NCBI GenBank assembly: GCA_020975725.1
Contig: QXJR01000007.1
Span: forward strand, 744,001-808,000
Source: Picocystis sp. L7
Taxonomy: Eukaryota > Chlorophyta > Picocystophyceae > Picocystales > Picocystaceae
Reading direction: 5' to 3'
Length of the DNA: 64,000 nucleotides
Shown: piece after piece, positions 1 to 9,100 of the stretch
How positions within the stretch are numbered: position 1 is the stretch's first letter
Layout of the letters: each line of letters opens with the position of its first letter
Translations under genes and position numbers: made by a program
Notes under the pieces: generated by a model
Database searches by the model: none
What the model saw: the letters and a program-made list of their open reading frames with translations, nothing else
Told to the model about the DNA's origin: nothing

Positions 1-153
1 AAACTTCTCTAAAGACACACGCGTCCCACCAAAAAATAATTACACAACATTCCCAGCTTTGAAAGCGTAGCCCATCTACGCACCGGGCAATGCTCCACTG
101 CATGCGATCTACGCACCACTAGGTCCAACCCCCCAACCCTGCCTCTCACCCTC

Positions 154-1452
154 CTAATCGCCTCCCCAAAGCCTCTTCCTCGAGGAGAAGGGCGGAAGGT
201 CATCCTCATACGTCCCTCTTGTCGCACGATGCGCAAGGGAAACCGACAGCACACTCTTCGGAGTGAGGACTTTGTCCTCCTTCAATGGTGCAAACAAGCC
301 ATCCGGTAGCTCCTCACGCGGACAAATGGCCGAAACGCCGCATCTGTCTGCACCGCGATATTTCTCTTTCACCGAGGAAAAGGGGTCAGCAACACCAAAT
401 GCAGCAGCAGCCCTACCCAGTGGGTCTTGATTAGCGCCGTTCCTTTTTCCACACCGACGTGCACGGCAAAACAGTTCGTTGAGATCCTCTGTGCAGTCTT
501 TCAAGCACTCTGGAGCATACCCTGTCAGATATTGGAGCTCGCACGTCCAAGGGGTGCACTTGCACAGGTGAGAAGCAAGGAGTACGGCTGCGGATGCCAG
601 GACAGAAGGTCTGTACTTGATCATGTCATAATCAAGGAGAGTCAACTCGGCAATGAAGCAGGCAAGCTGTTTAGCTGTGTTGTTTGCCTTTGACACCCTC
701 AAGAGGGGCGTAAGAAAAGCATGGGCCGTGGGGGCGTTCATGGAAAACTGGAGGGAATTCAGAACCCTGGACTCCATTTGTAGGAGCTGTTGGCGTGTAA
801 AACAGTTGTCCGTCATTCGGACGAAGTCTGCCACGCATGGATACATGATTTCTTCATACTTGGCTGCGAGGAACATGCAGGCAATACAGACAAGTTGAAG
901 CAGGTGCGCAGGTAGTGGCCCATTTTTCACGTGGTCCACCGACAGAAATCTGTCCAGGTACCCAACCGCAAGAAAGAGGGTCTCTTCCTGAAGCCTGTAT
1001 TCCATTTGCACTTCAACAAGCCATCCAATGGCGATCATCCGCATCAGTTCGTTCAGGAACGTCTTTGGCTGGGCCAGCGCATCGTGATATTTCATGTAGT
1101 CTGGTTCCGGCTTCTTGCACACTTCCGTGTCCTGCAAGTGCTTGAGGACAAACCTGGCAGTGGCCATATCGGTACTGGACACTTTGCACAGCCAAGAGGC
1201 TCGGTCCACCCCTGCGAAGTAGTGGGAGGTTTCTCCCGGCGAGCACGTCCTTGCACTCGGTGCAGCTTCTAGCTCCTCGTCTGAGCACAGGAACGGGTCC
1301 ATGGTTCCATCCTGCTCCGTCTGGCACCCACTCGAGTCCTGGACGTCGTTTTCACGCCGTTTCGTGCACATGGTCAGCCGCCATTCCCACCAACTCCTGG
1401 TGGTTCCCCATCCCTCGTCGGTCCACCTTCGATTCCTGGCTGCAACTCGCAT
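154..1452 (-). CDS. A-type cyclin
   Basis: Regulatory subunit of cyclin-dependent kinase, acting in S/G2-M control in the nucleus. The 432-residue frame carries both cyclin folds. The first box holds MRMIAIGWLVEV (residues 137-148), the A-type form of the MRxILxDWLVEV signature, followed by LFLAVGYLDRFLS and FLAAKYEEI. The second box follows after MESRVLNSLQFSM. The conserved Asp of the signature is Gly143 here, an unusual substitution at the CDK contact face. The N-terminal 80 residues are low in identity, and Met28 or Met51 could be the true start. The spacing between boxes and the overall length are normal for plant and algal cyclin A. It is the only gene before the inverted-repeat element; its 5' side faces a 1.5-kb stop-poor spacer. 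The family assignment is firm; the A rather than B subtype is inferred from the signature. Confidence 0.88.
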   Translation of the reverse strand: MRVAARNRRWTDEGWGTTRSWWEWRLTMCTKRRENDVQDSSGCQTEQDGTMDPFLCSDEELEAAPSARTCSPGETSHYFAGVDRASWLCKVSSTDMATARFVLKHLQDTEVCKKPEPDYMKYHDALAQPKTFLNELMRMIAIGWLVEVQMEYRLQEETLFLAVGYLDRFLSVDHVKNGPLPAHLLQLVCIACMFLAAKYEEIMYPCVADFVRMTDNCFTRQQLLQMESRVLNSLQFSMNAPTAHAFLTPLLRVSKANNTAKQLACFIAELTLLDYDMIKYRPSVLASAAVLLASHLCKCTPWTCELQYLTGYAPECLKDCTEDLNELFCRARRCGKRNGANQDPLGRAAAAFGVADPFSSVKEKYRGADRCGVSAICPREELPDGLFAPLKEDKVLTPKSVLSVSLAHRATRGTYEDDLPPFSSRKRLWGGD

Positions 1453-3032
1453 GCGATCGCGGATCGCTCCTTTTCGCCTCCGGTGGGTAGCAACGCACCT
1501 GAAGCATCTCTGGAGGTCCGTTGGACCGCGTTCTTTTCACTGGCATGGCAAAGAAGTGCGCAAAAACCACAGCAACGAAGATGAGGAATGGACGACGCAC
1601 GCACGAGCTCGGCTCCATTGGCGCCACCCGCCCGATCCCAAACCTCGTCGAGGATCCCTGTGTTTGTAGTTACGATTCCTCGCCGGGCCTGCGCGGTTCC
1701 CCGGGTGGCCTGGACCCGGCGTACCGGCCTTCGTTCGCGCTGCTTCCTCGTCAGGCGAAGCGAGAGGGGACGAGTCGAAGCGGATGTTCTCCGTCAAAAG
1801 GAACTGGTGGGGACAAGAGCTGCAGAGGAGGAGATGGGGAGTGTCAGAACGAGGGTTTCATGCACCATCGCCTGTCGAGGACGGGGTTTCTCCATCCACG
1901 AAACAGAGACACCGACCCGGTTCCTCGAAGGGCGAATTCGGTCCAGATCGGTCCTTTTCGGACCATCAGCCGCAGAGCTGATCCAACCGTCAGACTCTCG
2001 ATGCCCCTCGACCAACGACCTCGTCCTCTGCGGGCGAACCCCCCAAGAACCGTCTCAGACCCCGGGGCTCCCCACTTCCGGGGGCTCGTTTCGGCCGTTG
2101 GATCGTCTCGGTCTCCCTCGACGGTTTGTCCATCGTCTTTCGATCGGGTTGCCCCGGTTTCGAAACCGATCGATCCCGGGTCGTCCCCGGTCGGAGACGG
2201 GGAACGAGCGAACGACCCTCGGGAACGTCGACACACGTGGCGAGATCCAACGGCTCCCGTGGTTCCAGCGGGGCAGCGAAAGGATGCGAAACCGGACAGC
2301 CTGGCGGGGGGGGGATGGGACCGGGACCCGTGTCGGGTCTCCCGGGGTGGCTTGAACCCGATCGTTCCCTTCCATCGAAGGGAAACGTATCGATCTCGTC
2401 CCGGAACCCTCCTGGGGCAGATCCAAGCCTCCCATTGGTCGATCCTTGCCCTGCAGCACCAGGGACCGATCTCGGGAGGAAACGGAGGCTGGGAAGAGGG
2501 TTTCGAAGCGACTTCGTCTCGGATCCGTCTCCGATCTGAGGGCGATCCGATCTCCACGACCTTTTCCTGTCGTACGATCGAGTTCGGTGAGAGACACCAA
2601 GGAATCCTCCTCGTACGGTCGGATCCCCTCGGATCTCGTTCCTGACACGTGGAGCTTCGGGGGGTACGGTTGGTGGATTCGTAGGCCGCGTCCCCTCAAG
2701 TCCAACAGGGTCTTTCACGTGTGAACAGTGTCGTAGATGTCCTTCGGCTGGTCAAGAGCCAATCAGGAATGAAATGCACGGGTGCCCTGGATCCGCAATC
2801 CATCCTACGAAACGTGGAGGCAGTGAAAAACAATGGCTGTCCTTGGTCTCGAGACCAAGGGGCGCAGGGATGCGAGGAGGGTGCACAAGAAACGTGGAAG
2901 GAGCCGAGGAAATCGGATGGAAGTGACTTGCATGATCAAACCAAGCCTGATTGATGCAGAAAAAGCCCGAACACTAGCTGGAGAAATCAGAACACCTAGT
3001 GCTGGCAGATTTGCTCCCCCCCCCCCCCCCCC
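1453..3032. other. Gene-free spacer, GC-rich and stop-poor
   Basis: No protein is recognised. From about 1521 to 2724 long frames are open on both strands at once, with arginine, proline, serine and glycine rich translations, which is the mark of stop-poor GC-rich DNA rather than of genes. The stretch is full of GATC and CGATCG words and holds the palindrome TTTCGAAA at 2158-2165. It lies upstream of the cyclin gene and probably contains its promoter. The last 17 bases (3016-3032) are an uninterrupted C tract. Confidence 0.6.
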
Positions 3033-3247
3033 GGTTGTGGCTTAATTTTGACCCCCCCCGGTGCTGAATTTCGACCCCCCCCCCTTTTCGTAAACTTTGT
3101 CGATGTTTATCGAGGGACGGCCCCCCCACGAACCGTGGCAAAGGGACCCCCCTCTGGATCCACCGGAGATCGTAGGATCAAACCCATGGGAACGCGACGG
3201 GGCCCGACCCAAGCGGAAAACCATGGAGCGATCGAACAAGACCGAAC
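3033..3247 (+). repeat. Left terminal inverted repeat
   Basis: A 215-bp arm with two internal C runs of 8 and 10 bases. It matches the reverse complement of 3705-3920 almost throughout. A short open frame inside it also appears in the other arm and is only a by-product of the repeat. Confidence 0.85.
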
Positions 3248-3704
3248 CACGAGCAAGCGACGTGCCAAGTCTACAAGCCGACTCATTCGATGAAACAGGT
3301 GCCAACGGAGGCCACGGAAATGGCGTTGTCTCGAGCATAATCATGGACGTGTAGGAAATCGACGAAGAAGGGGATAGGAAGATTGGTGGTCATATGGCGT
3401 CCGAGAGGGTCGAGAAGAGCATTGTCCTCGGACCCCACGTTGTCGTCCATCCCCTCCACTCCACCCTCGAGGGCCACGTGGGAGACAACCTGACCATATG
3501 TAAGACGATGTCTTCGCAAATGTAGGTATCTTCCCTACTTTTCACCGTTCCATCCTCTTTACCTCAATTCCTCAATCCGTCTCCGTTCCTTCCTAATTCT
3601 TCTCCGATGCACGTGTCGTGATTCGAAAGGGTGCATCTCATACGTCCGTTCCGACCCACCACACGTGATCCGGTGTTGGCCTCGGTCGATCTTCTTACAA
3701 ACTA

Positions 3705-3920
3705 GTTCGGTCTTGTTCGATCGCTCCATGGTTTTCCGCTTGGGTCGGGCCCCGTCGCGTTCCCATGGGTTGGATCCTACGATCTCCGGTGGATCCAGAG
3801 GGGGGTCCCTTTGCCACGGTTCGTGGGGGGGCCGTCCCTCGATAAACATCGACAAAGTTTACGAAAAGGGGGGGGGGGTCGAAATTCAGCACCGGGGGGG
3901 GTCAAAATTAAGCCACAACC
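3705..3920 (-). repeat. Right terminal inverted repeat
   Basis: A 216-bp arm, the mirror of 3033-3247. Its internal homopolymer runs are G on this strand (11 and 8 bases), one base longer in total than in the left arm. Confidence 0.85.
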
Positions 3921-3935
3921 CCCCCCCCCCCCCCC

Positions 3936-4529
3936 GTGCTCGATGGCAGTACCCTTTCGTGCATCCCTGCATGCCTCCGTGAGTGTTTGTACGCGTCGCT
4001 TGCAGGCACCACAATGGAAAGGATGCTTCGATCAAGTACGGCATGTACATGTAGGTAGCTCAGCAGCCAACAGGCACAGAGGAACTGGTCTTGGCCAACG
4101 TTCGTTCCAAACAATTCCAATTGCTAGATTCGCCCCGTGGACAGCGACTGAAACAGCGGTGCGACACGTAAGTGTGCTGCAAGGGTGGGGCTAGCCCATC
4201 TGCGAACCTCCGCTTCTCAACCGTTCGAAGCTGCACTGTGCGAAAAGCAAAGTCAAGAAATAGTTTCGCTTTACGATCTGGTAGCAAACAGATGCAGCCA
4301 TGCATGGCTTCTGGACGACTCACCCTAAAATGTCCAAGTAGATCTTACGAGTTCCTGCACAAGATGCGAAACCTGATAAACCTGTGGGACCAAACCTAAA
4401 CCAGAGCATAGACACCTTTGCCATTTCTTTGTTGCTGGACGTGCGCAGAAGATGCATGTATGAAATTAACGAGGTCTCCCCGCACGGCGCACCAAAAAAT
4501 CGAACACTCATGATCCGCCTGAAGCAGTA
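3936..4529. other. Intergenic, no gene seen
   Basis: About 590 bases between the inverted-repeat element and the 3' end of the glycosyltransferase gene. Only short frames without recognisable content. The right part should hold the 3' untranslated region of the minus-strand glycosyltransferase. Confidence 0.5.
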
Positions 4530-5759
4530 TTACAGATGGAGAACTTCATAGTTGATCAATTCACGGATCCACAGAAGTTCCTCGTTCTTAACGTTCATCA
4601 GCTGCCCGTACAGTTCCATCACTTCTGCAGCATAGCATTTGGTTACTTCCCAGGAGACATTAGCCTGCATAAACTGACGTGCTGCGTTGGGAATGTGCTG
4701 CACATGCAGATCATGGTGCCGTAGATGCGCCACCAAGGGAACCAAATCCGACCAATTGCTGCTCACTGGAAAAAAATGGGTATAGGGTATCAAGAAAGTG
4801 TGCCACCATTCCTCGAAGGGTGATTCTTGTTTCAAAACTACCGAATCTCCTGTGAGATAGAACAGCAGTCGGTCTGCACACTGGTCCCCTGCACCAACAG
4901 CGTATATGATGTATTTGAACTTTTCTACCTGTTCCTTCATGGGCATGCGCTCCACTGTGGCGCTTGGCGGATCCCATTTCTTGGAGTAGGGAGGTAGGCT
5001 GGTTAATGCAACGTCGAGCATGCCCGGGTACCTGGATCCATACTTGACAAGTTCGACTCTGGACGGAGCTGATGCCGCACCGCGGAAAATGGCCTTGGAC
5101 TTCTTCGCGCTCCATGTGTTCCTATACGAATCTAGACGAAATTGCTTGAGTGCCTGATTTGTCCCATTTGTTTCTGCCCATGCATCGTTCTCATTCATGT
5201 AGTACCTAGGAAACAGGATGTGTCGTTCATTGCCCCTGGACTTGCAGTAGGAGAAGACAGGGACGTGGTTCGGCTTGAGCGGATTTACCACTTCACTACC
5301 AGCGCCTGAATGAAGGTTGAAAAGAAAGACGAGTGGATATGCATCAAAGCCGATCTCTTTGAGGTGCACAGCTGCCTCCATCAGCATCTGCTTCAGGCCC
5401 CTGACACACCTAAGTGCATGCGAGTCGGCCCCTTCCCACCCGAACTCCATGGTTGTCTTCCTCAGGACCACAACGAGACGCTTGCTGACCGCCATTCGAT
5501 AGTATCCGTGCTTGAAGTCCGACCCTGTGCTCTTTGTTCTCTCTCGAATAAATGGAAAAATTTGCAGGCGGGCAAGCCTCGCCACGTCCGGATACCTGCC
5601 GTTGCAGATTTCTTTTTCTACAGGTGGAATGGGCATTGCCGCTCTCGGCAGTAGTTTGTATAGTAGGAACGCCCAGAGTCCCAGAACGGCCCACAGGACT
5701 AGCTTCTGCAGCATTCCCTTGTTTGAGCTCGGCCTTCGTTTCGTCCTCGGCGGATACAT
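4530..5759 (-). CDS. GT90 (CAP10/POGLUT-like) glycosyltransferase, type II membrane protein
   Basis: Predicted Golgi or ER enzyme that transfers a sugar (glucose or xylose in known members) to protein or glycan. The 409-residue protein has a short basic N-terminus and one membrane anchor (about residues 16-35), then a lumenal domain, which is type II topology. The CAP10 core is clear: KAIFRGAASAPSRVELVKYG, then KEQVEKFKYIIYAVGAGDQC, then DRLLFYLTGDSVVLKQESPF and EEWWHTFLIPYTHFFPV with downstream NWSDLV. This is the order and spacing of the GT90 domain, and the length is usual for the family. The start at 5759 is an ATG placed just before the anchor. The acceptor substrate cannot be told from sequence; green algae carry many GT90 genes, several linked to cell-wall or glycoprotein sugars. 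Confidence 0.88.
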   Translation of the reverse strand: MYPPRTKRRPSSNKGMLQKLVLWAVLGLWAFLLYKLLPRAAMPIPPVEKEICNGRYPDVARLARLQIFPFIRERTKSTGSDFKHGYYRMAVSKRLVVVLRKTTMEFGWEGADSHALRCVRGLKQMLMEAAVHLKEIGFDAYPLVFLFNLHSGAGSEVVNPLKPNHVPVFSYCKSRGNERHILFPRYYMNENDAWAETNGTNQALKQFRLDSYRNTWSAKKSKAIFRGAASAPSRVELVKYGSRYPGMLDVALTSLPPYSKKWDPPSATVERMPMKEQVEKFKYIIYAVGAGDQCADRLLFYLTGDSVVLKQESPFEEWWHTFLIPYTHFFPVSSNWSDLVPLVAHLRHHDLHVQHIPNAARQFMQANVSWEVTKCYAAEVMELYGQLMNVKNEELLWIRELINYEVLHL

Positions 5760-6952
5760 CCAAGGACGATTGCTTCCTGTGTAGCTTGGAAGTTCCTTCT
5801 ATTCTGGGGGACGAAGGACGGTTGGTGGTCGTCCAATCTTCACCTTTGTCTTTCCCTACGCCTGGCCAATGGATCAACGGGACCTGTTCATTGCGTTTGT
5901 GCGTTTGCAGCGATGGATGTCGCTTCCACACGCACGGATTGTGGTGGGTAGGGTCGCCCCACTCTTGCATTGCCACAAACGTCCCAGGGTCAGGGCAAGA
6001 CGTCCCCGATTCCTGGGCACCCACAGTGGCACACCTGGTCGATTCCAGGATGAAGGCAAGGTGCAAAGTGGCAGGAGAACGCGTCCATCCCACGTCCATA
6101 CCTTGAAGGATAGGTCGAGAGGCGGAGGGGATGCTCGAGTCCTGCTGAGAGAAGCAATCCGTGACGAGCAGAAGAAACGTGGGTGAACATCGAAAGCGGC
6201 AGGGAAATGGGTGCACAGTGGCATCGACATGGAAGCTTCAAGTGGGATAGCAGTGCGGTGTGAGCTCGCATGCAGAAGGGCCGGTGGGAACGGTGCAGAG
6301 AATCTGGAGGTCAAGCTTTGGTATGCCGCGGGGCGAGGAGAGCTGGATCCATCCAGCTACCTGCTCGGGTTTGGAGATGCACCTGCAAGCAAGAAGCACT
6401 GCGTCATGATGAACCTTCCCTGGTACACCTGCACGACTGCACATGGCTGTGGCATGGCACAACCACATCGTCGCACGACGGAAACCCTGTCGTTTGCTGC
6501 CCGGCCAGGCCAACGGATGCGGCAAGGAGTCAGGGTTTGCTGTTGGGGCCCCACGGCTTTGGCGTATCGCGCACATGTATGGCATTCCACAGATACACTG
6601 CTCGTTCGTGTAACTGGCGTTCGATCTAGAACTCGATTCAGCTTACATGATATCAGGATACTTCTCCAAGGGAAAGATCCCTGCCGCCACAACGGTTCCC
6701 TTTGGAGCGAGCCATTCTACCAGAGGGTTGTTTGTCCGGCGCGAGAAAGCGCACGTCTTCTTCCATCGGGCAGAACCTCCGAAACCAAGCCAGGTTCCTC
6801 GACCTCCTTCCTCTGTTTCCTCGACCATCGATCGCATTTTTCGCGGTCCCCTCCCTTCGATCCACCACGTCCGCATCCCCTGTCGGTTGCACGTCGACAA
6901 GCCTCCGTCACACGTCTCGATCCTTCCACCTCGTCTCCAAGCGTTCTACGCT
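5760..6952. other. Intergenic, no gene recognised
   Basis: About 1.2 kb upstream of the glycosyltransferase and downstream of TOM7, both on the minus strand. Several frames of 90-257 codons are open on either strand but have no known domain and overlap one another, so I treat them as chance. The promoter of the glycosyltransferase should lie at its left end. Confidence 0.45.
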
Positions 6953-7138
6953 TCACATGGGACCTAGGAGCTGCGACCATGTAGGTTTGGGTTCGGTGTT
7001 CATGCCGACGACGATGATGAACGGGATGAATCCGTAGTGGAACGTCGGCTTCGCCTTGCTGACGATCCAGCCCGGCACCTCCTGCACGGCGTCCCACGCC
7101 TTCTGCAGGTAGCTGCGTGCGTCTCCGCTTCCATCCAT
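6953..7138 (-). CDS. TOM7: TOM7, mitochondrial outer membrane translocase subunit
   Basis: Small subunit of the TOM complex, which stabilises or tunes assembly of the protein-import pore in the mitochondrial outer membrane. The 61-residue product ends in HYGFIPFIIVVGMNTEPKP and WSQLLGPM. This closely follows the plant TOM7 tail, where one tail-anchor helix is followed by a short intermembrane-space segment with the EPKP/DPKP turn. The start chosen is the ATG at 7136-7138, opening MDGSGDARSYLQKAW; the frame runs further upstream but that extension has no similarity and would make the protein twice the normal size. There is no intron. It is a single small gene in a gene-poor stretch. Confidence 0.87.
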   Translation of the reverse strand: MDGSGDARSYLQKAWDAVQEVPGWIVSKAKPTFHYGFIPFIIVVGMNTEPKPTWSQLLGPM

Positions 7139-9100
7139 GGCGATCGAATGCGCAACCTTCCGATGCGACGCGGCGACGCGGTGGTCGAACCGACGATGTG
7201 CGAATGGATTCGTCTCCACGATGTGGCGGTGAAGGTGGCCGAAGGTCAACCCGAAGGGATGGAAAAGGTGGGCACGATGGTTGGAAGCCAATGCCACCGG
7301 TTCCCAAACCAAGATGGAATGGGGCTTGATTACAACACGCTTGCATGGGCTTGTCTAGGCATCCTCATGCGACCGCTTTCGCGTCGAGGTCCCCGTGTTG
7401 AGGGAAGAGGCGTGGTAGACGAAGCGCATGCCGACGAAAGCAAGGCCCTACCTAACAAGGGATGGGAACGGATGGAACAAATCCACGTCGGTGGAACGTG
7501 ACGGGGTGCGTCATCTTGAGCGCAACTTGCATCACGACCTTCCCGTCGTGCGGCATCGACGCCTTCAAACAACCCATCCAACACGAGAGAGAGTGGAAGC
7601 AAAGAATGGGAACCGTCAAACGAGGGAGGATGGGGGAGTTCCAAATGTCCATCGCATACCAGGGATGCTTAGATCACCAAAGGATCCCACGCACACATCC
7701 ACAAACGATGTTTCTCGGACGGGTGAGAACGATCGACTTCAATCCTTCGCCAAAGCACTCGAAGCAACAGCTCCTCGCCCGCGTCGAGTTGGCCCCACCC
7801 CGATCATGCGACCTTGTTTCGAGCAATGCCTCGCTCTTGTTTGTTGTAGGACCACATGCTAGGCCCATCCTCTCCCCCTCCGCCGAGGCGTCGAGATACC
7901 CATGCACGGCTTGAACATCGGCTTTCCAAGCATCCCGAACGGACTTCGATCCCCTTGGGTGCCTGCCTTGCATCCATCCGTCGATCCGCTTTCGTCGATG
8001 ACGTGGCACGGGGTCTTGGCCGGGTTTCCTCGAGCGCAACCCTTGTTCGTACGAAGACCGTTTGGATCGATCGATGACATTCGGTCCATGCGATCCATGG
8101 ATCGTCTCGTCCCTCCGCCCCCTTGCCTGGCCTGTCCGTACCCGGAGGGTGGGGTTGGGAGGTGGGTTTCCCGCCACCCCAGGGCCTTCCCTTTCGAGCA
8201 CAGTGGGGGATCCGGGGTCCAGGGGATGCCAGTTGGGCGCCCTTCGGCGAAAAGAGGACCGACCCCGGGTTCCTCGGGGCCCAGGTGGGGACACGTCAGC
8301 ACGGACACGCGCCCTTTCGAGACGATCGAGGGGGTGGGGCCCCATCCCGACGGCGGAGACAGGACATGGACCGAAGAGGTGGAGAAAACGTGCTCGGTTG
8401 AAACATTACGATGGATCTTATTCCTCGACGGGCGATGTACGCTTTCGAAAAGGAAGGCTCGTGGATTGTGTCGATCCGCAATCTCCGAGATACGGTACTC
8501 GACCCGCAGAGGACGTACCATCTTGGAGAGCGTCCTCGACGCACATTTCTAAAGACGGGTGGGTGCGATCCGGAGGATGGGCACGTTGCCCAGCTGTCTT
8601 CATCCTTGATTTCCTCGTCGCGATCTGCATCGATGGGACCGAATCCGAGCGAACACGAAGGGTCGATTCGCCCTCCTTTCGACCATTTATCGAAGCTCCC
8701 CCCTCCTCCCGACGAGCGCCGCACCCCATCCGCCCCACCCATCCGCCGCGGTCTCCGTCGCAATCGTCCCGATCCGCCCCGCTTCCTTCGCTTCCTTTTC
8801 CCGTATCTCGACGCGGCCCGCAGAGGTGACACGCTACGGCTCTGCGGCCGAGCTTCGTCCTCGCCTCCGAAATGCGACACGTCTTCGCATCTTCGAACTT
8901 CGCACGCGCACGAGGCGTTCCTACGCGCCGAAAAAGCGCACCCGAGGACACCCAAGGACCGCACGAGGGGTGCTGGATTGGTTGGGCAGGGTTTGGTAGA
9001 CCGCAGCGAGGGAGGGAGGCGCTGGAGGCACCGAAGACATCGCCTCGTGGTGGTGGAGGAGGCGTCGAACGGTGGGATTGGCGGCCTTGCGAGGCGTGCC
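7139..9100. other. Spacer and upstream region of the Dof gene
   Basis: About 2 kb between TOM7 (-) and Dof (+), so a divergent arrangement. From about 7674 on, frames on both strands are open at once with arginine and proline rich translations. I read this as GC-rich non-coding DNA. The frame of the Dof gene itself is open back to an ATG at 8411, so part of 8411-9100 may be coding. A TTTCGAAA palindrome lies at 8443-8450. Confidence 0.45.

Larger units (their letters stand above)
3033..3920. mobile_element. Non-autonomous inverted-repeat DNA element flanked by poly-C tracts
   Basis: The 888-bp unit begins with GGTTGTGGCTTAATTTTGAC and ends with the reverse complement of that sequence. Its two arms, 3033-3247 and 3705-3920, are nearly identical inverted repeats of about 215 bp. 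I see only one base substitution and a one-base difference in a C/G run. Direct, not inverted, C tracts flank it: 17 C at 3016-3032 and 15 C at 3921-3935. They lie outside the inverted repeats and look like a duplicated homopolymer target. The 457-bp centre has no recognisable transposase; a 78-residue minus-strand frame (3283-3519) matches nothing I know. Size and structure fit a MITE or Foldback-type element moved by an enzyme supplied elsewhere. The near identity of the arms suggests recent movement or gene conversion. The superfamily cannot be named. Confidence 0.8.

Noticed and set aside
1521-2718. Several frames of 216-374 codons on both strands
   Set aside because: They overlap in all frames, are Arg, Pro, Ser-rich and contain no domain; they are stop-poor non-coding DNA.
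3097-3855. Paired 85- and 98-codon frames sharing the same sequence
   Set aside because: Both come from the inverted-repeat arms of the mobile element and are not duplicated genes.
8411-9100. N-terminal 230 codons of the Dof frame
   Set aside because: Open and in frame, but Arg and Pro-rich like the neighbouring non-coding DNA, so not included in the gene; transcripts could overturn this.
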